Below, piece by piece: positions 1 through 9,287 of a stretch of 64,000 nucleotides of DNA; position 1 is the first letter of the stretch; each line of letters begins with the position of its first letter. Below the pieces are notes generated by a model. It saw only the letters and a list, made by a program, of their open reading frames with translations. It did not search any database and was not told the DNA's origin. The DNA is from Chloroflexota bacterium (GTDB lineage Bacteria; Chloroflexota; UBA11872), in contig JAJDUU010000006.1 of the NCBI GenBank assembly GCA_022826485.1, positions 62,001 through 126,000 of the forward strand. The letters run 5' to 3'. The translations under genes were made by a program, and so were the position numbers.

Positions 1-1
1 G

Positions 2-124
2 GTCACCGGAATGGCCTACTTGGCGGACGGCCTGTACTTCCTGGATTTCGGCCCCGAGCACCCGGAGGACACGAGTCCGGGCGCCACTGGGCTTCTTTGG
101 CGCGTGGTGCCTGACGCCGGCTGA
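2..124 (+). CDS. C-terminal end of a probable sorbosone/glucose dehydrogenase-like beta-propeller (partial)
   Basis: The open frame enters from the left edge and ends with TGA at 122-124, leaving only 40 residues. The tail contains GLYFLDFGPEH and ends in a GLLWRVVP-type strand, which resembles the last blade of PQQ-dependent sugar dehydrogenase-like beta-propellers. Too little remains to see metal or PQQ ligands, so the family assignment is tentative; the existence of a coding end is more secure than its function. Confidence 0.4.
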   Translation, partial: VTGMAYLADGLYFLDFGPEHPEDTSPGATGLLWRVVPDAG

Positions 125-153
125 GTTCCCCCGGCGGGCCGGACACCCGCGAG

Positions 154-1665
154 ATGAGCGACCCCTCCGGATGGAGCGGCGCGAGCGCCGGATACTCTGA
201 CGCGGACGCCGTGCCGGTTGGGAATGCGCTGCACGCCATGGCCACCATCATTCACGACAACGTGCTCGGGCCGATTGAGCTCGAGGCGCCCTTGCTGGCG
301 CTGGTGGATCACGCCGCCGTGCAGCGCCTCCGGCGGCTGGAGCAACTTGGCACGGCCTCGCTGGTCTTCCCCGGCGCGCGCCATACGCGCTTCGCCCATT
401 CCATCGGCGCGCAGGAAATCATGCGCCGCGTGTGGCGGCGGCTGGAAGAGACCGATCCGCCGCCGGGAATTGATCTCGCCGCCGAGGGGCGGCTGCTCCG
501 AGCGGCGGCGTTGCTGCACGATCTGGGGCACTATCCGCTGTCGCACGTCGTCGAGCCCATCGCCGCGCGGCTGCACCAGTCCGCCGTTCCCGCCGCCGAT
601 TCCGAATTGGACCCGGCCTGCGAGTCGGACTGGCTGCAACTGGCGGCGACGGCCGCCTCACGCCCGCCCCCGCCGTCGGACGTGCATCACGAGCGCCTGG
701 CCGCCGAGATCATCAAACGCGATTCCGCCCTGCAGCGCGGCATCGACGCCTATGTCGGGCGACCCGGCGCCGCCGCCGAAATTCAGGCGCTGCTGAAGCA
801 CCACGGCGGCCCGCGGTATCGCCGCCAGCTCATCGCCTCGCACCTCGACGTCGACCGCCTCGACTATCTGCTGCGCGACGCGCACAACGCCGGCGTGCGC
901 TACGGCGGGGTCGAGCTCGAGCATCTCATTCGCCGCATGCGGCTCGGGAGCGACGGCGCGGGTGAGCATGCGGTGTACGTCGAGTCACGTGGCCAGCCGG
1001 CGCTGGAACACTACCTGCTGGCTCGGCGCTTCATGTACAGCCAGGTCATCTTTCACAAGACTGTCACCGCGTTCTCGGTGCTCGTGGCGGCATTCTGGAT
1101 ATCGCTGGCGCTTCGCGACCGATCGCCCCTGACATCGCTGGTCGGCCTGCACCAGGCCCTGGACGACGGCACGTTCCGACGCTTCGACGATCACTGGCTC
1201 TGGAACGAGGCCGCGCGCCGCGCCGATCCGGCCGGCCGCGGCATGACCGCGCGCATCGCCTCGGCCCTGATCGATCGACGCCCGCCGCTGCTGGCGTGGG
1301 AGCACCGCGCGCGCGGGCCACAGGCGCCGGCCGACGTGCTGGAGCAGTTCAATTCGGCCAGGCGAGCGATCGCCGACGCCGCACGCGTGGAGGCCTCGGA
1401 CATCTTCTTCACCGACCAGGTCGTCGCCGGTCTGGCGGGCGACGACGGGGACTCGACCGCCGGCGAACCGCCGCTCGTGGGTGATCCGGGCGGGGAGCTT
1501 CGTCCGATTGCCGAGGCCCCGGATTCGGCGCTCCAGGGCGCCGCCGGGCAGCCCCAGCGCCTGGCTCGGCTCTACGTCATGCGAACCGGTGTCCGGGACG
1601 CCGATGCGAAGCGCCGGGACCAGGTGCGTCAGGCATTCCTCGCGCACCTGGACGCGCCGGAGTGA
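154..1665 (+). CDS. HD-domain phosphohydrolase (dNTPase/SAMHD1-like, COG1078 type)
   Basis: The 503-residue protein has the metal-binding pattern of HD phosphohydrolases related to dGTPases and SAMHD1: the first His in RFAHSIGAQE (about residue 80), the HD pair in LLHDLGHYPLSH (about residue 120), and the later Asp in SHLDVDRLDYLLRDA (about residue 230). Family members probably hydrolyse deoxynucleoside triphosphates in the cytosol; the substrate cannot be read here. The family normally begins near MATIIHDNVLGPIEL, so the ATG at 238 is a serious alternative start; the 28 residues before it look uninformative. The last 100 residues are variable and rich in Gly, Asp and Pro. It runs convergent to the NUDIX gene. 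Confidence 0.85.
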   Translation: MSDPSGWSGASAGYSDADAVPVGNALHAMATIIHDNVLGPIELEAPLLALVDHAAVQRLRRLEQLGTASLVFPGARHTRFAHSIGAQEIMRRVWRRLEETDPPPGIDLAAEGRLLRAAALLHDLGHYPLSHVVEPIAARLHQSAVPAADSELDPACESDWLQLAATAASRPPPPSDVHHERLAAEIIKRDSALQRGIDAYVGRPGAAAEIQALLKHHGGPRYRRQLIASHLDVDRLDYLLRDAHNAGVRYGGVELEHLIRRMRLGSDGAGEHAVYVESRGQPALEHYLLARRFMYSQVIFHKTVTAFSVLVAAFWISLALRDRSPLTSLVGLHQALDDGTFRRFDDHWLWNEAARRADPAGRGMTARIASALIDRRPPLLAWEHRARGPQAPADVLEQFNSARRAIADAARVEASDIFFTDQVVAGLAGDDGDSTAGEPPLVGDPGGELRPIAEAPDSALQGAAGQPQRLARLYVMRTGVRDADAKRRDQVRQAFLAHLDAPE

Positions 1666-1675
1666 TGTCGACGGA

Positions 1676-2152
1676 CTAAGGGTCGCAGCAGCCGCAGCAG
1701 AGCTGCTCGATCGCGTCCAGCAGCGCGTCGCGATGGTCGAACGCAATCTCGTCGGGCAACTCGTTGATCGGAAACCAGCGCGCATCGGCGGCGTCGTCGC
1801 CGGCGGTGACCGCGGGCGGCGCGGACAGCCGGGCGCCGAAGACGATGCCGATGATGCGTCCGCGGGGATCCCGGTCCGGATGACCGTAGGCGCCGATGTG
1901 CTCCAGCGAATCGATGGCGATGCCGGTCTCCTCGCGCAGCTCACGTTTGGCCGCGTCCGGCAGGTCCTCGTGCGGCTCCACGAACCCGCCTGGAATGGCC
2001 CAACCCGGCGGCGGGGCGCCTCGCCGAACCAGGAGCACGCGATCGCCGTCAGGAAACGGCGCAATGATCACCGCGTCGGCGCCAACCGGATAGCGGGGCG
2101 GCGGCACGGCGCTACTCGGCGGCGCCGGAAGCCGGGCGGCTGCGCCGCGCAA
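1676..2152 (-). CDS. NUDIX hydrolase
   Basis: The complete Nudix box GX5EX7REUXEEXGU is present, starting at GFVEPHEDLPDAAKRELREE, so a Mg-dependent pyrophosphohydrolase fold is secure. VLLVRRG before the box and PGGF at its start are typical of ADP-ribose or NTP-type members; the substrate is unknown. The longest frame begins at a TTG at 2152 and overlaps the upstream membrane-protein gene by about 40 nt. The conserved fold begins near RYPVGADAVIIAP, so the true start may lie slightly downstream. Probably co-transcribed with the VTT-domain gene upstream. Confidence 0.85.
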   Translation of the reverse strand: MRGAAARLPAPPSSAVPPPRYPVGADAVIIAPFPDGDRVLLVRRGAPPPGWAIPGGFVEPHEDLPDAAKRELREETGIAIDSLEHIGAYGHPDRDPRGRIIGIVFGARLSAPPAVTAGDDAADARWFPINELPDEIAFDHRDALLDAIEQLCCGCCDP

Positions 2153-2720
2153 CCAGGCGCAGCACGATGATTCCGACGATCAGCATCACCACGAAGGCCA
2201 GGGCCAGGACGTCGAAATATTCATCGATCGCGGCCTCGATGGGGTCGCCGAAGAGGGTGATCAGACCGCCGACGAGAAAGAACCGACCCGCGCGTCCGAT
2301 CAGCGAAGCGAGCAGAAACCGCTTGAAGTCCAGCCGGAACGCCCCGGCCCCAATGGCAAAGACCTTGTAGGGGATGGGCGTGAAGGCGGCGATGGAGACC
2401 GCCCACACGTCGCGTCGCTGGAACTGGCGCTCGACGTAGAGGATGCGGTCCTGCGCGAACAGCCGATTCAGAATTGGCCGCCCGCCCCGCAGTCCGATCC
2501 AATAGCCCAACATCGCGCCGGTCAGCGAGCCGACCGTGGCGAGCGCGGCAAAGCCGAAGGTAAACGGCAGATTGCCCACCATGAGGGCGATCATCAGCCC
2601 GTCGGGCGGAATGGGAAAGAAGCTCGACTCCCAGAACGCCAGCACCAGGAGCGCCAGCGCGCCCCAGGGCGTATCGGCCCAATCCAGCACCCAGTGGCCG
2701 AGGTCGGAAATCAGCTGCAT
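2112..2720 (-). CDS. VTT/DedA-family membrane protein (YqaA-like)
   Basis: A 202-residue integral membrane protein. FWESSFFPIPPDGLMIALMVG is the VTT (SNARE-associated/DedA) signature near the first membrane segment, followed by a G-rich segment with GYWIGLRGG and later FTPIPYKVFAIGAG, typical of the YqaA subgroup. Relatives act as lipid or ion transporters at the cytoplasmic membrane. The ATG at 2720 is chosen because it gives a family-like N terminus (MQLISDLGHWVLDW); the longer frame would run into the CAP gene upstream. The gap to the CAP gene is about 50 nt on the same strand. Confidence 0.85.
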   Translation of the reverse strand: MQLISDLGHWVLDWADTPWGALALLVLAFWESSFFPIPPDGLMIALMVGNLPFTFGFAALATVGSLTGAMLGYWIGLRGGRPILNRLFAQDRILYVERQFQRRDVWAVSIAAFTPIPYKVFAIGAGAFRLDFKRFLLASLIGRAGRFFLVGGLITLFGDPIEAAIDEYFDVLALAFVVMLIVGIIVLRLVARRSRPASGAAE

Positions 2721-2769
2721 CAGCGAGTGGCTTGGCGGAAGCGGGGCATTCTCAAGCTGGGCGCAATCC

Positions 2770-4362
2770 TCACGACGCGGTGGTGAATTGGGTCGCAACG
2801 ACAAAGGACTCGCCGTTGCGCAGGCCGGTGACCCGCACATGATAGAGCGTGTTCGGAGCCAGCGGGTCGTTCGGGATGAGGGCCAAGGCGCGCCGCCACT
2901 CGCTGATCGAGCGCGTGACCGCGACCGGTGCGCCGCCGTCCGGCGTCACGGTGGCCTCGCCCCACTCGATAGGTTCGCGGAGGCCGAAAATCAGCGTGAT
3001 CGGCGGCCCAACCGGTCGGGGCACGCCGGGCGCGGGATCCGGCCATTCGGCGCCGTCCCAGGTGTGCGGCACGCCCACGGCGGCGTTGCGCGGCATCACC
3101 GAGGGCAGCGGAACGTCCGCCGTGTGGCGAGGCGAGAGCCCCACGTTGAACACCGCGGCGCGGGTGCCCTCTGCCGAGGCCCAGCCGTAGCCGACATGGA
3201 CCGCCGACGGGTGCACGAACATGTAGCGGTGGAACACGGTCCCGAGGGCCCATTCCAGCGTGCGCCCGGGCGGCAGGAAGCCGAAGGTCTCGTCCACCCA
3301 GCCCAGCGGATATCCGGCGGCGTCCGCCCGGTCGCCGATGGTGCGTCCGGTGAATCCGGGTTTTCCAGCCACCTCCGTGTGCAGGCCGCCGGACGTGGGG
3401 TCGTTGCGGTTGATCACGTAGTAGTCGGCGTGGGCCTGGGCGGCCTGCATCAGCGCCGGGTGCGCCGATAGCGGCGGCAACCCCAGGTCGGCGCGCACCT
3501 CGTTCATGCGGTCCACGACCGCGTCGCCGCTGACGCTGACGGTCGGGGTTGGAGTGGGAGTCGGAGCGGGAGTGGGGGTCGGGGTCTGGGTCGGAGTCGG
3601 GGTTGGAGTCGATGTCGGAGTCGGCTCAGCACTCCCCTCGTGGCGCGGCTGCAAGACCGATTCCGGGAACAGCCCCAGTTGCTTTGCCAAGTCGCCGCCG
3701 TTGGCGATGGTCACCTCACCGGCGCGCGCCCAGGGAGTGTCGATGTGCCAGAGCTGGATCACCGCCCGCTGGGCGCGGATGGCGCTCATGCCGTCGTAAT
3801 GCACGATCTTGGACGTCGGCAGCCCAAACCAGCGCAAGGGGTCGTCGGGCCCGAAATAGGCGTCCCGGATCGGCGGGCTCTCGTCCATGAAGGACCAGCG
3901 GCGGCCGATGACCTCGTTCCAGGAGAACCCTGCCTCTTCCGGGAAGGTCTGATGCCGCGGAACCAGCAGCCGAGCCAGCTCATCGTCCAGACCCGACCGG
4001 TAGAGCTCATCGAAGATGTTGATGAACATCACCTCGGAGGTGCCCGGATGCCACTGGAACACCAGCTTCTGCATCACCTGGACGGTGAAGCCGAGCCACT
4101 CGAAGCGATGGCTCACGGGAAAGCCGACGACATGCGGCCCGCCTAGGTGCTGGAAGACCGTCCAGAAGGGAATGCCGTCGGCGTCGCTGACGAGGTAGCC
4201 GGCGCCCGGCGCGGCGTCTCCCGCGGCCTGGGTGTAGACATGCCCGCCGGGCACCGCGTAGTCCGCATCTTGCGCCAGCGCCGGCCCGGCCGTGGCCCAG
4301 ACCGCAAGGCCCAGGATCACGGCCCCGAGCCACAACCAACGCGAAACGCTCGCCCGGACCAT
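2770..4362 (-). CDS. secreted CAP (SCP/PR-1) domain protein
   Basis: A 530-residue secreted protein. The ATG at 4362 gives a clean signal peptide (SVSRWLWLGAVILGLAVWA, cleavage near ALAQD). The N-terminal 220 residues form a domain with a GGPHVVGFPVSHRF and VFQWHPGT motif. This is followed by a Thr-Pro repeat linker encoded by a low-complexity tract at about 3540-3625. The CAP domain follows, beginning VVDRMNEVRADLGLPPLS with HADYY, HTEV and FHRYMFVHPS. The end resembles an Ig-like/SbsA strand (NTLYHVRVTGL). The CAP cavity residues are only partly recognisable. Role unknown; likely outside the cell or wall-bound. Confidence 0.8.
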   Translation of the reverse strand: MVRASVSRWLWLGAVILGLAVWATAGPALAQDADYAVPGGHVYTQAAGDAAPGAGYLVSDADGIPFWTVFQHLGGPHVVGFPVSHRFEWLGFTVQVMQKLVFQWHPGTSEVMFINIFDELYRSGLDDELARLLVPRHQTFPEEAGFSWNEVIGRRWSFMDESPPIRDAYFGPDDPLRWFGLPTSKIVHYDGMSAIRAQRAVIQLWHIDTPWARAGEVTIANGGDLAKQLGLFPESVLQPRHEGSAEPTPTSTPTPTPTQTPTPTPAPTPTPTPTVSVSGDAVVDRMNEVRADLGLPPLSAHPALMQAAQAHADYYVINRNDPTSGGLHTEVAGKPGFTGRTIGDRADAAGYPLGWVDETFGFLPPGRTLEWALGTVFHRYMFVHPSAVHVGYGWASAEGTRAAVFNVGLSPRHTADVPLPSVMPRNAAVGVPHTWDGAEWPDPAPGVPRPVGPPITLIFGLREPIEWGEATVTPDGGAPVAVTRSISEWRRALALIPNDPLAPNTLYHVRVTGLRNGESFVVATQFTTAS

Positions 4363-4502
4363 GCCGCGATGGTAACGACTGGGACGTAAACGAATCGTAG
4401 ACAACCGCAGCGGGTTGCCAGCGGACGGGCGAGTTTTTTGGCGTGTTCGGCGTTTAACTTCGACGACGAAGTTTAGTCCGATCTCAATCTGAGCGGCGGG
4501 CT

Positions 4503-4961
4503 CTAGTCGGCGACGGCGTTTTCGATGACGTCGACCGTGTAGCTGCCGTCCGCCGCGACGTCGATGGCGACAACGTCAATGCGCCAGTCGGTGGCGCCGG
4601 ACGCCTGGGCATAGCGGCGACCCAGGGCCACGAGGCGCCTCGCCTTTGTAGTCGAGATGGCCTCCCGCGCCTCGCCGAAGGCGCCGCTGCGGCGCGTCTT
4701 GACTTCGACGAGGACCACGGTGCGTCCCTGGCGCGCCACCAGGTCCACCTCGCCGCGGCCGACGCGTTGGTTGCGCTCGATCACCTCGTATCCGCGGCGG
4801 CGCAACTCACGCGCGGCTAGGTCTTCACCCCATTGGCCCAGCGCGGCGCGGTCCTCCACGGGCGCCCGACCCGCCGCGCTGGATCGGCGCAGTTTGGCGA
4901 AGACCTGGGTGAGGAAGCCTCTCACGGGTCCAAGGTTGGATGGCGGGTTGTTCTGGTCCAC
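4503..4961 (-). CDS. YraN family protein (UPF0102, endonuclease-like fold)
   Basis: A 152-residue protein with the UPF0102 pattern: GEDLAARELRRRGYEVIERN, then RGEVDLVARQGRTVVLVEVK (the D...EVK of a PD-(D/E)xK-like core), then ARRLVALGRRYAQ. Its biochemical role is unproven in the family. The start is a GTG at 4961. In many bacteria yraN sits beside rnhB and rplS, as it does here, about 330 nt downstream of rnhB on the same strand. Confidence 0.9.
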   Translation of the reverse strand: MDQNNPPSNLGPVRGFLTQVFAKLRRSSAAGRAPVEDRAALGQWGEDLAARELRRRGYEVIERNQRVGRGEVDLVARQGRTVVLVEVKTRRSGAFGEAREAISTTKARRLVALGRRYAQASGATDWRIDVVAIDVAADGSYTVDVIENAVAD

Positions 4962-4982
4962 ACGACACGCGGTCGCCAGGGA

Positions 4983-5287
4983 AACTCCCTCACCCTAACC
5001 CTCTCCCAGAGGGAGAGGGAACCGGACCGGACCCTCTCCCTCTGGGAGAGGGAACTGGACTGCCTAACCCTCGCCCGCTGGGAGAGGAAACCGGACCGCC
5101 GTTGCCGGCTCGCGTGGGTGGCGACCGGAGAGGTTCGGCGGCGGCATCGCTGACGCGGCAAGTCGTCCGGCTCCTTCTCCCTTGGGGAGAAGGATGGGAT
5201 GAGGGGACGAAATCGCCGAGACGCGCGGTATCTCCGCACCCCCGTATCGTGGTCCGGGGCAGGCTCCAGGAAACCTCTGAGAAAAGG
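4983..5287. repeat. intergenic block of CTCTCCC/GGGAGAG palindromic repeats
   Basis: No gene is seen between yraN and rnhB. The segment holds three tandem imperfect units (about 4983-5095), each with a pyrimidine-rich arm CCCTCTCCC and its complement GGGAGAGGG followed by a variant of AACCGGAC. A fourth related hairpin (CTTCTCCC/GGGAGAAGG) lies at about 5171-5193, and a degenerate copy of the CCCCGTATCG..GGGG hairpin at 5240-5259. The same motifs recur at 6.5, 29.5 and 63.7 kb. Confidence 0.85.
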
Positions 5288-5902
5288 CTACGCAGCCGGT
5301 GCGACGCGCCGGGACTCGGCCACCGGGCGGAAGCTAGCGCGGTGCAGCGGGGATGGCCCCTCGGCGTTGAGCGCTTGGCGATGCGCCGGCGTGCCGTAGC
5401 CCTTGTGGCGACCGAAGCCGTAGACCGGGTGTTGAACGCACAGGCGCTGCATCAGCTCGTCGCGGGCGACCTTGGCGCACACCGAGGCGGCGGCGACGGC
5501 CAGGCAGCTGGCGTCGGCGCGCACGATGGCGTCTTGCGCGTTCGCATAGCGGCAATCGGCGGGGAGGGGAAAGGCGTCCACGATCACGTGGTCGGGCGCC
5601 ACCGGCAGCGCGTCCAGCGCGCGCAGCATGGCCAGGCGCGAGGCCGCGGCGATGCCGAGGCGGTCGATCAGCCGCGGCGAGGCGTAGGCCACGCGGGCGG
5701 CGATGGCGGTGGCGTGCACGCGGGCGCTCCAGTGGCGGCGATCGGCGGCGCTGAGCTGCTTGGAGTCGGTCAAGCCCCAGAGCAGGCGGCGATCCTCGTA
5801 GGCCGTTCGCGGAAGGATCACCGCGGCCGCCGTCACCGGCCCCGCCCAGGCCCCGCGACCGGCCTCGTCGACTCCGGCGATGCGCCGCAGGCCGCGATGC
5901 AA
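5288..5902 (-). CDS. rnhB: ribonuclease HII
   Basis: RNase HII cleaves the RNA strand of RNA-DNA hybrids and misincorporated ribonucleotides. The first catalytic Asp-Glu lies in AGVDEAGRGAWAGPV, the third acidic residue in HVIVDAF, and the last in ADASCLAVAAASVCAKVARDE. Length (204 aa) fits. The only usable start is the TTG at 5902. Family-like sequence (RIRELPHELALL) continues upstream in frame to a TAG at the rplS stop without ATG or GTG, so the annotated N terminus may be short by some residues. Downstream of rplS on the same strand. Confidence 0.93.
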   Translation of the reverse strand: MHRGLRRIAGVDEAGRGAWAGPVTAAAVILPRTAYEDRRLLWGLTDSKQLSAADRRHWSARVHATAIAARVAYASPRLIDRLGIAAASRLAMLRALDALPVAPDHVIVDAFPLPADCRYANAQDAIVRADASCLAVAAASVCAKVARDELMQRLCVQHPVYGFGRHKGYGTPAHRQALNAEGPSPLHRASFRPVAESRRVAPAA

Positions 5903-5977
5903 TAGCGCAAGCTCGTGGGGGAGTTCGCGGATTCGAGGCTGGGAGGTGGCGGGAACCCCACACCCCCTCGGACGCTC

Positions 5978-6325
5978 CTAGGCGCGCCGCTCCTTGACCC
6001 GGGCGGCGCGACCGATGCGGTCGCGCAGATAGTACAGCTTGGCCCGGCGGACCTTGCCGCGGCGCGTCACCTCGATGTCTCGCACGATTGGCGAGTGCAG
6101 CAGGAACGAGCGCTCCACGCCGAGGCCATGCGTCACGCGCCGCACGGTGAAGTTCTCGTTCACCCCGCCGCCACGACGACGTATCACCGTGCCTTCGAAA
6201 ACCTGCACGCGCTCGTTGTCGCCTTCGCGCACCGTCACGTGCACGCGCACCGTGTCCCCGACCTGGAATTCGGGAACCTCGTCCCGCAGTTGGGCGCGCT
6301 CGAACTCGTCGATCAGGCTTGCCAT
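5978..6325 (-). CDS. rplS: 50S ribosomal protein L19
   Basis: A 115-residue L19 with [36 protein letters not shown] and [19 protein letters not shown], ending in [11 protein letters not shown]. The ATG at 6325 ([14 protein letters not shown]) matches the usual N terminus; the longer open frame adds an atypical leader. It heads rplS-rnhB-yraN on the minus strand, whereas rplS normally follows trmD on the same strand. Confidence 0.96.
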   Translation of the reverse strand: MASLIDEFERAQLRDEVPEFQVGDTVRVHVTVREGDNERVQVFEGTVIRRRGGGVNENFTVRRVTHGLGVERSFLLHSPIVRDIEVTRRGKVRRAKLYYLRDRIGRAARVKERRA

Positions 6326-6679
6326 GCGATTGCTGCTTGTCGGGACGCCATCTGCCCACTGGGGAGATAGCACAGGAATCCCCTGCGCCCGTTGCAGGCG
6401 CGGGACGCCACCCTACCACAAGGCGGGCGCGCGGCGGTGGAGGGGGCGACGCATGCGTCGCCCGTGCCGGATCGTCACCCCGGCGGAACCCACGCTGCAC
6501 GCAGCGCGGGCCACCGGGCGGAGCCCCCTCATCCCAGCCCTCTCCCTCGAGGGAGAGCGGGCCGGACCGGGCGATGTGGGCGCGCATTGAACAGGAAGCT
6601 CCACCACCTGAATCACGCCGCAATCGCCGGCGGCGTTTCTATACTGATTCATCCATGGCGCTGTGAGCCCGCCTGCTCA
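6326..6679. repeat. gene-free spacer between rplS and vanW-like gene with palindromic repeats
   Basis: This divergent spacer must hold promoters for both flanking operons; I cannot place them confidently. It contains a perfect 20-nt palindrome GGGCGACGCATGCGTCGCCC at 6444-6463, shared with 29.78 kb, and a CTCTCCC/GGGAGAG hairpin at about 6540-6558. No credible small gene is seen. Confidence 0.75.
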
Positions 6680-8569
6680 ATGACCCGTCGCCAGATGCTC
6701 ATCACCACTGCTGCCGGCGGCATCGGCGCGGCCGCTGCCGTCGCCGCGGGTTGGACTTCGTTCGTGGCCGTGCGCGAGGCCAAGCTCGTCAACCAGTTTC
6801 GCCAGGGTGCGGTCGTCGACGGGGAGCCGCTGGCCGGTCTGACGTTCGACGAGGCCGTGGCCCGCGCGCGGGCTCGGTGGGGTCCCTACATCGAGAACCC
6901 CATCGTCCTGCGGCTTGGCGGGCGCGCCTGGACGCCGACCGCCGACGAGATCGGCATTTCGGTGGACTTCATGACGCCCCTGCGCGAAGCCTACGCCTGG
7001 CGTCGCGATGCGGCGCTGAGCGATCAGGTGCTCGGCCGCGCGGCCGGCGGGCCGGGCGCTTACGACGGACACACGGTGGTCGACTTCGATCCCGCGCTGT
7101 TTCAGGCCTACCTGGATCGCATCGCCGCCTCGGTGCATCTCGACCCCGTGGACAGCGTGCTGCGGATCGAGGAGCAGGCCGGCCGCCGCCGACTGGTCGT
7201 CGATCCATCGCGCGAGGGCCGACAGCTCGCACCCGCCGGCTACGCCGAGAGCGTGGCCGGCAATCTGCGGCCGCCGACGCGGCTGGTGGTGGACCTGGCG
7301 TCCGAGGTCATCGCTCCCGCCGTCGTCGAAGATCAGCTCGATCCAATCGCCGCCGATGCCGCCCGCTTGCTCGATGGGGACATCGGGCTAAACACGCCGT
7401 GGGCGAGCTGGAAGGTGGCGCGGGACTCGCTGGTTGCCAATGTCGCGGTCAGCGGGCCTGCCAACGATCCGGACGTCGACATATCGCTGGACTATGCGTC
7501 CTTCGAGTCCCTCGCACGGCAGATCGCGGACCGTCTCCGGGTCGCTCCGGCCGATCCGCGCATCCGCATGAGCGCGTCGGGCGAAGTCGTCCCCCTCGAC
7601 GAGGGCCGCGCGGGCCGGCAGGTCGACGTCGAGCAGCTCTGGTCGCTCGTGCAGGCGGCGTTCGCCAGCGGCGATTCCGCGGTCCAGGTGCCGATCGTCG
7701 TCGTCCGGCCCGACGTCAGCCGCCTCACCGCCAAGGAGTTGCAGTTCGACAACGTCATCGCCGTCGGCGAGTCGATCTTCTGGGGCTCCGAGGACAACCG
7801 GATCCACAACATCGACCATGGCTCGCGGCTCATCGATGGCGCCATCATCCCGCCGGGCGAATCGTTCTCCCTCAACGAGACGGTCGGACCGATCACCGTC
7901 GACAACGGCTTCGTGGAAGGGCTGGTCATCGCGCCCACGCGCACCGAGCCCGGCGTGGGCGGCGGCATCTGCCAGGTTTCAACCACCCTGTTTCGGGCGC
8001 TGTTTTGGGCCGGGCTGCCGATCGATGAGCGCTGGCAGCATGTCTATCGCGTCGGGTACTACGAGCTGGGCGAGGACAGCCCGCCGGGATTCGATGCCGC
8101 GATCTGGCAGCCGCGGCAGGACCTGCGGGCGACGAACGATTCCCCCAACTACCTGCTGATCCGGCGCGAGTTCGATGCGCTGAACCAGATTCTGCGCTTC
8201 AAGATCCTCGGCGCGCCCATCGGGCGGAAGGTCACGCTCGATTCCTCGCGCGGCGACATCGCCGAGCCGCCGCCCCCGGTGGTCGTGGCGAATCCGGAGT
8301 TGGAACCGGGCGAGACGAAGCAAACGGACTCGGCCCGCGTAGGCATGAAGACCGTCATCTACCGCCACGTGGCGATCGGCGATCAAGTGCTGTTCAGGGA
8401 CCAGTTCGCGTCGTTGTTCAGGGCCTGGCCCGAGCGCTGGGAAGTGGGGCCGAACGAGGACGGCTCGCTGGACCTGAGCCAGATTCCGGACCTCGAGGCG
8501 CCGGAGGGCGAGACACCCGACGACGGTGAAGCTCCGGCCGAAAACGGGGATTCGTCCGCCCAGTCCTAG
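6680..8569 (+). CDS. VanW family protein with YoaR-like N-terminal region
   Basis: A 629-residue exported or membrane-anchored protein. The ATG at 6680 gives a short basic head and hydrophobic segment (MLITTAAGGIGAAAAVAAGW). The middle has two peptidoglycan-binding_4/YoaR-like stretches. The VanW core runs from about residue 370: GAIIPPGESFSLNETVGP, then GGGICQVSTTLFRALFWAGL (about residue 427), then the NYLLIRREFD region. The C terminus resembles a G5-like strand domain followed by an acidic tail. VanW proteins are linked to cell-wall functions but have no settled reaction. It lies just upstream of rpsP. Confidence 0.88.
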   Translation: MTRRQMLITTAAGGIGAAAAVAAGWTSFVAVREAKLVNQFRQGAVVDGEPLAGLTFDEAVARARARWGPYIENPIVLRLGGRAWTPTADEIGISVDFMTPLREAYAWRRDAALSDQVLGRAAGGPGAYDGHTVVDFDPALFQAYLDRIAASVHLDPVDSVLRIEEQAGRRRLVVDPSREGRQLAPAGYAESVAGNLRPPTRLVVDLASEVIAPAVVEDQLDPIAADAARLLDGDIGLNTPWASWKVARDSLVANVAVSGPANDPDVDISLDYASFESLARQIADRLRVAPADPRIRMSASGEVVPLDEGRAGRQVDVEQLWSLVQAAFASGDSAVQVPIVVVRPDVSRLTAKELQFDNVIAVGESIFWGSEDNRIHNIDHGSRLIDGAIIPPGESFSLNETVGPITVDNGFVEGLVIAPTRTEPGVGGGICQVSTTLFRALFWAGLPIDERWQHVYRVGYYELGEDSPPGFDAAIWQPRQDLRATNDSPNYLLIRREFDALNQILRFKILGAPIGRKVTLDSSRGDIAEPPPPVVVANPELEPGETKQTDSARVGMKTVIYRHVAIGDQVLFRDQFASLFRAWPERWEVGPNEDGSLDLSQIPDLEAPEGETPDDGEAPAENGDSSAQS

Positions 8570-8650
8570 GCGCCGTGTAGCATAATGGCGGCCGAGGGCA
8601 GCCTTGCGGCTGCTCGATTTGTCTCGCCCCCACGTTTGGAGCACCGTCGT

Positions 8651-8920
8651 ATGTTGCGAATCCGCCTGGCGCGGCTTGGTCGAAGGAACCGCCCGCACTA
8701 TCGCGTGGTGGTCGCCGAACGCCGCTCGGGCCGTGACGGCCGCCGCATCGACGAGCTCGGCCACTACGATCCCCTCACCGAGCCTTCCACCGTTGTGCTG
8801 GACGTTCCTCGCACCGAGGAGTGGATCCGCAAGGGCGCCCAGCCGACCGAGCGCGTGAGCAAGCTGCTGGCGATTGCGCGCGAGGCCGCGGCCGCCGCCC
8901 CGGTCGCCGACGGCGAGTAG
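8651..8920 (+). CDS. rpsP: 30S ribosomal protein S16
   Basis: An 89-residue S16 beginning MLRIRLARLGRRNRPHYRVVVAERRSGRDGR, with ELGHYDPL and TEEWIRKGAQPTERVSKLL. The ATG at 8651 gives the standard N terminus. It leads the plus-strand group rpsP-khpA-trmD-groEL-like, with 6 nt to the next gene. Confidence 0.96.
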   Translation: MLRIRLARLGRRNRPHYRVVVAERRSGRDGRRIDELGHYDPLTEPSTVVLDVPRTEEWIRKGAQPTERVSKLLAIAREAAAAAPVADGE

Positions 8921-8926
8921 GCCCCG

Positions 8927-9163
8927 GTGGACGAGCTGATTGAGTTCATCGGCAGAAATCTGGCCACGGTGCCGGACGAGGTTCGCGTGGAGCGCTTTCG
9001 GCGTCACCACCTGCACGTCTACAAGCTGTTCGTGGACCCGCAGGACATGGGCCGGGTGATCGGGCGACAGGGCCGCGTGGCGATCGCGATCCGGGCGGTG
9101 ATGCAGGCGGCGCCCATCAGCCAGGGCCGCCGGCTGGCGCTCGACATCCAGGAGGCCAGCTAG
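8927..9163 (+). CDS. khpA: KH-domain RNA-binding protein (KhpA/YlqC)
   Basis: A 78-residue single KH domain with the GxxG loop in RVIGRQGRVAIAIRAVM. KhpA proteins bind RNA and, in Firmicutes, affect cell elongation and division. Starts at a GTG 6 nt after rpsP. In most genomes rimM follows; here the next 124 nt before trmD contain no rimM. Confidence 0.92.
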   Translation: MDELIEFIGRNLATVPDEVRVERFRRHHLHVYKLFVDPQDMGRVIGRQGRVAIAIRAVMQAAPISQGRRLALDIQEAS

Positions 9164-9287
9164 GCGTCAGCGTCCGGAGCGGCCGCGACGCCGGACGGTG
9201 AGGGCCACGGTAGGCTCGTCGCGGCGCACCTGGTTCCCGGCGTACGCTTGACCGGCCGCGACTTAGCCGCAGAGTCGGAGGGCGCGC

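Noticed and set aside
9164-9287. Short rimM remnant between khpA and trmD
   Set aside because: Only 124 nt, and I find no frame with RimM-like PRC-barrel sequence.
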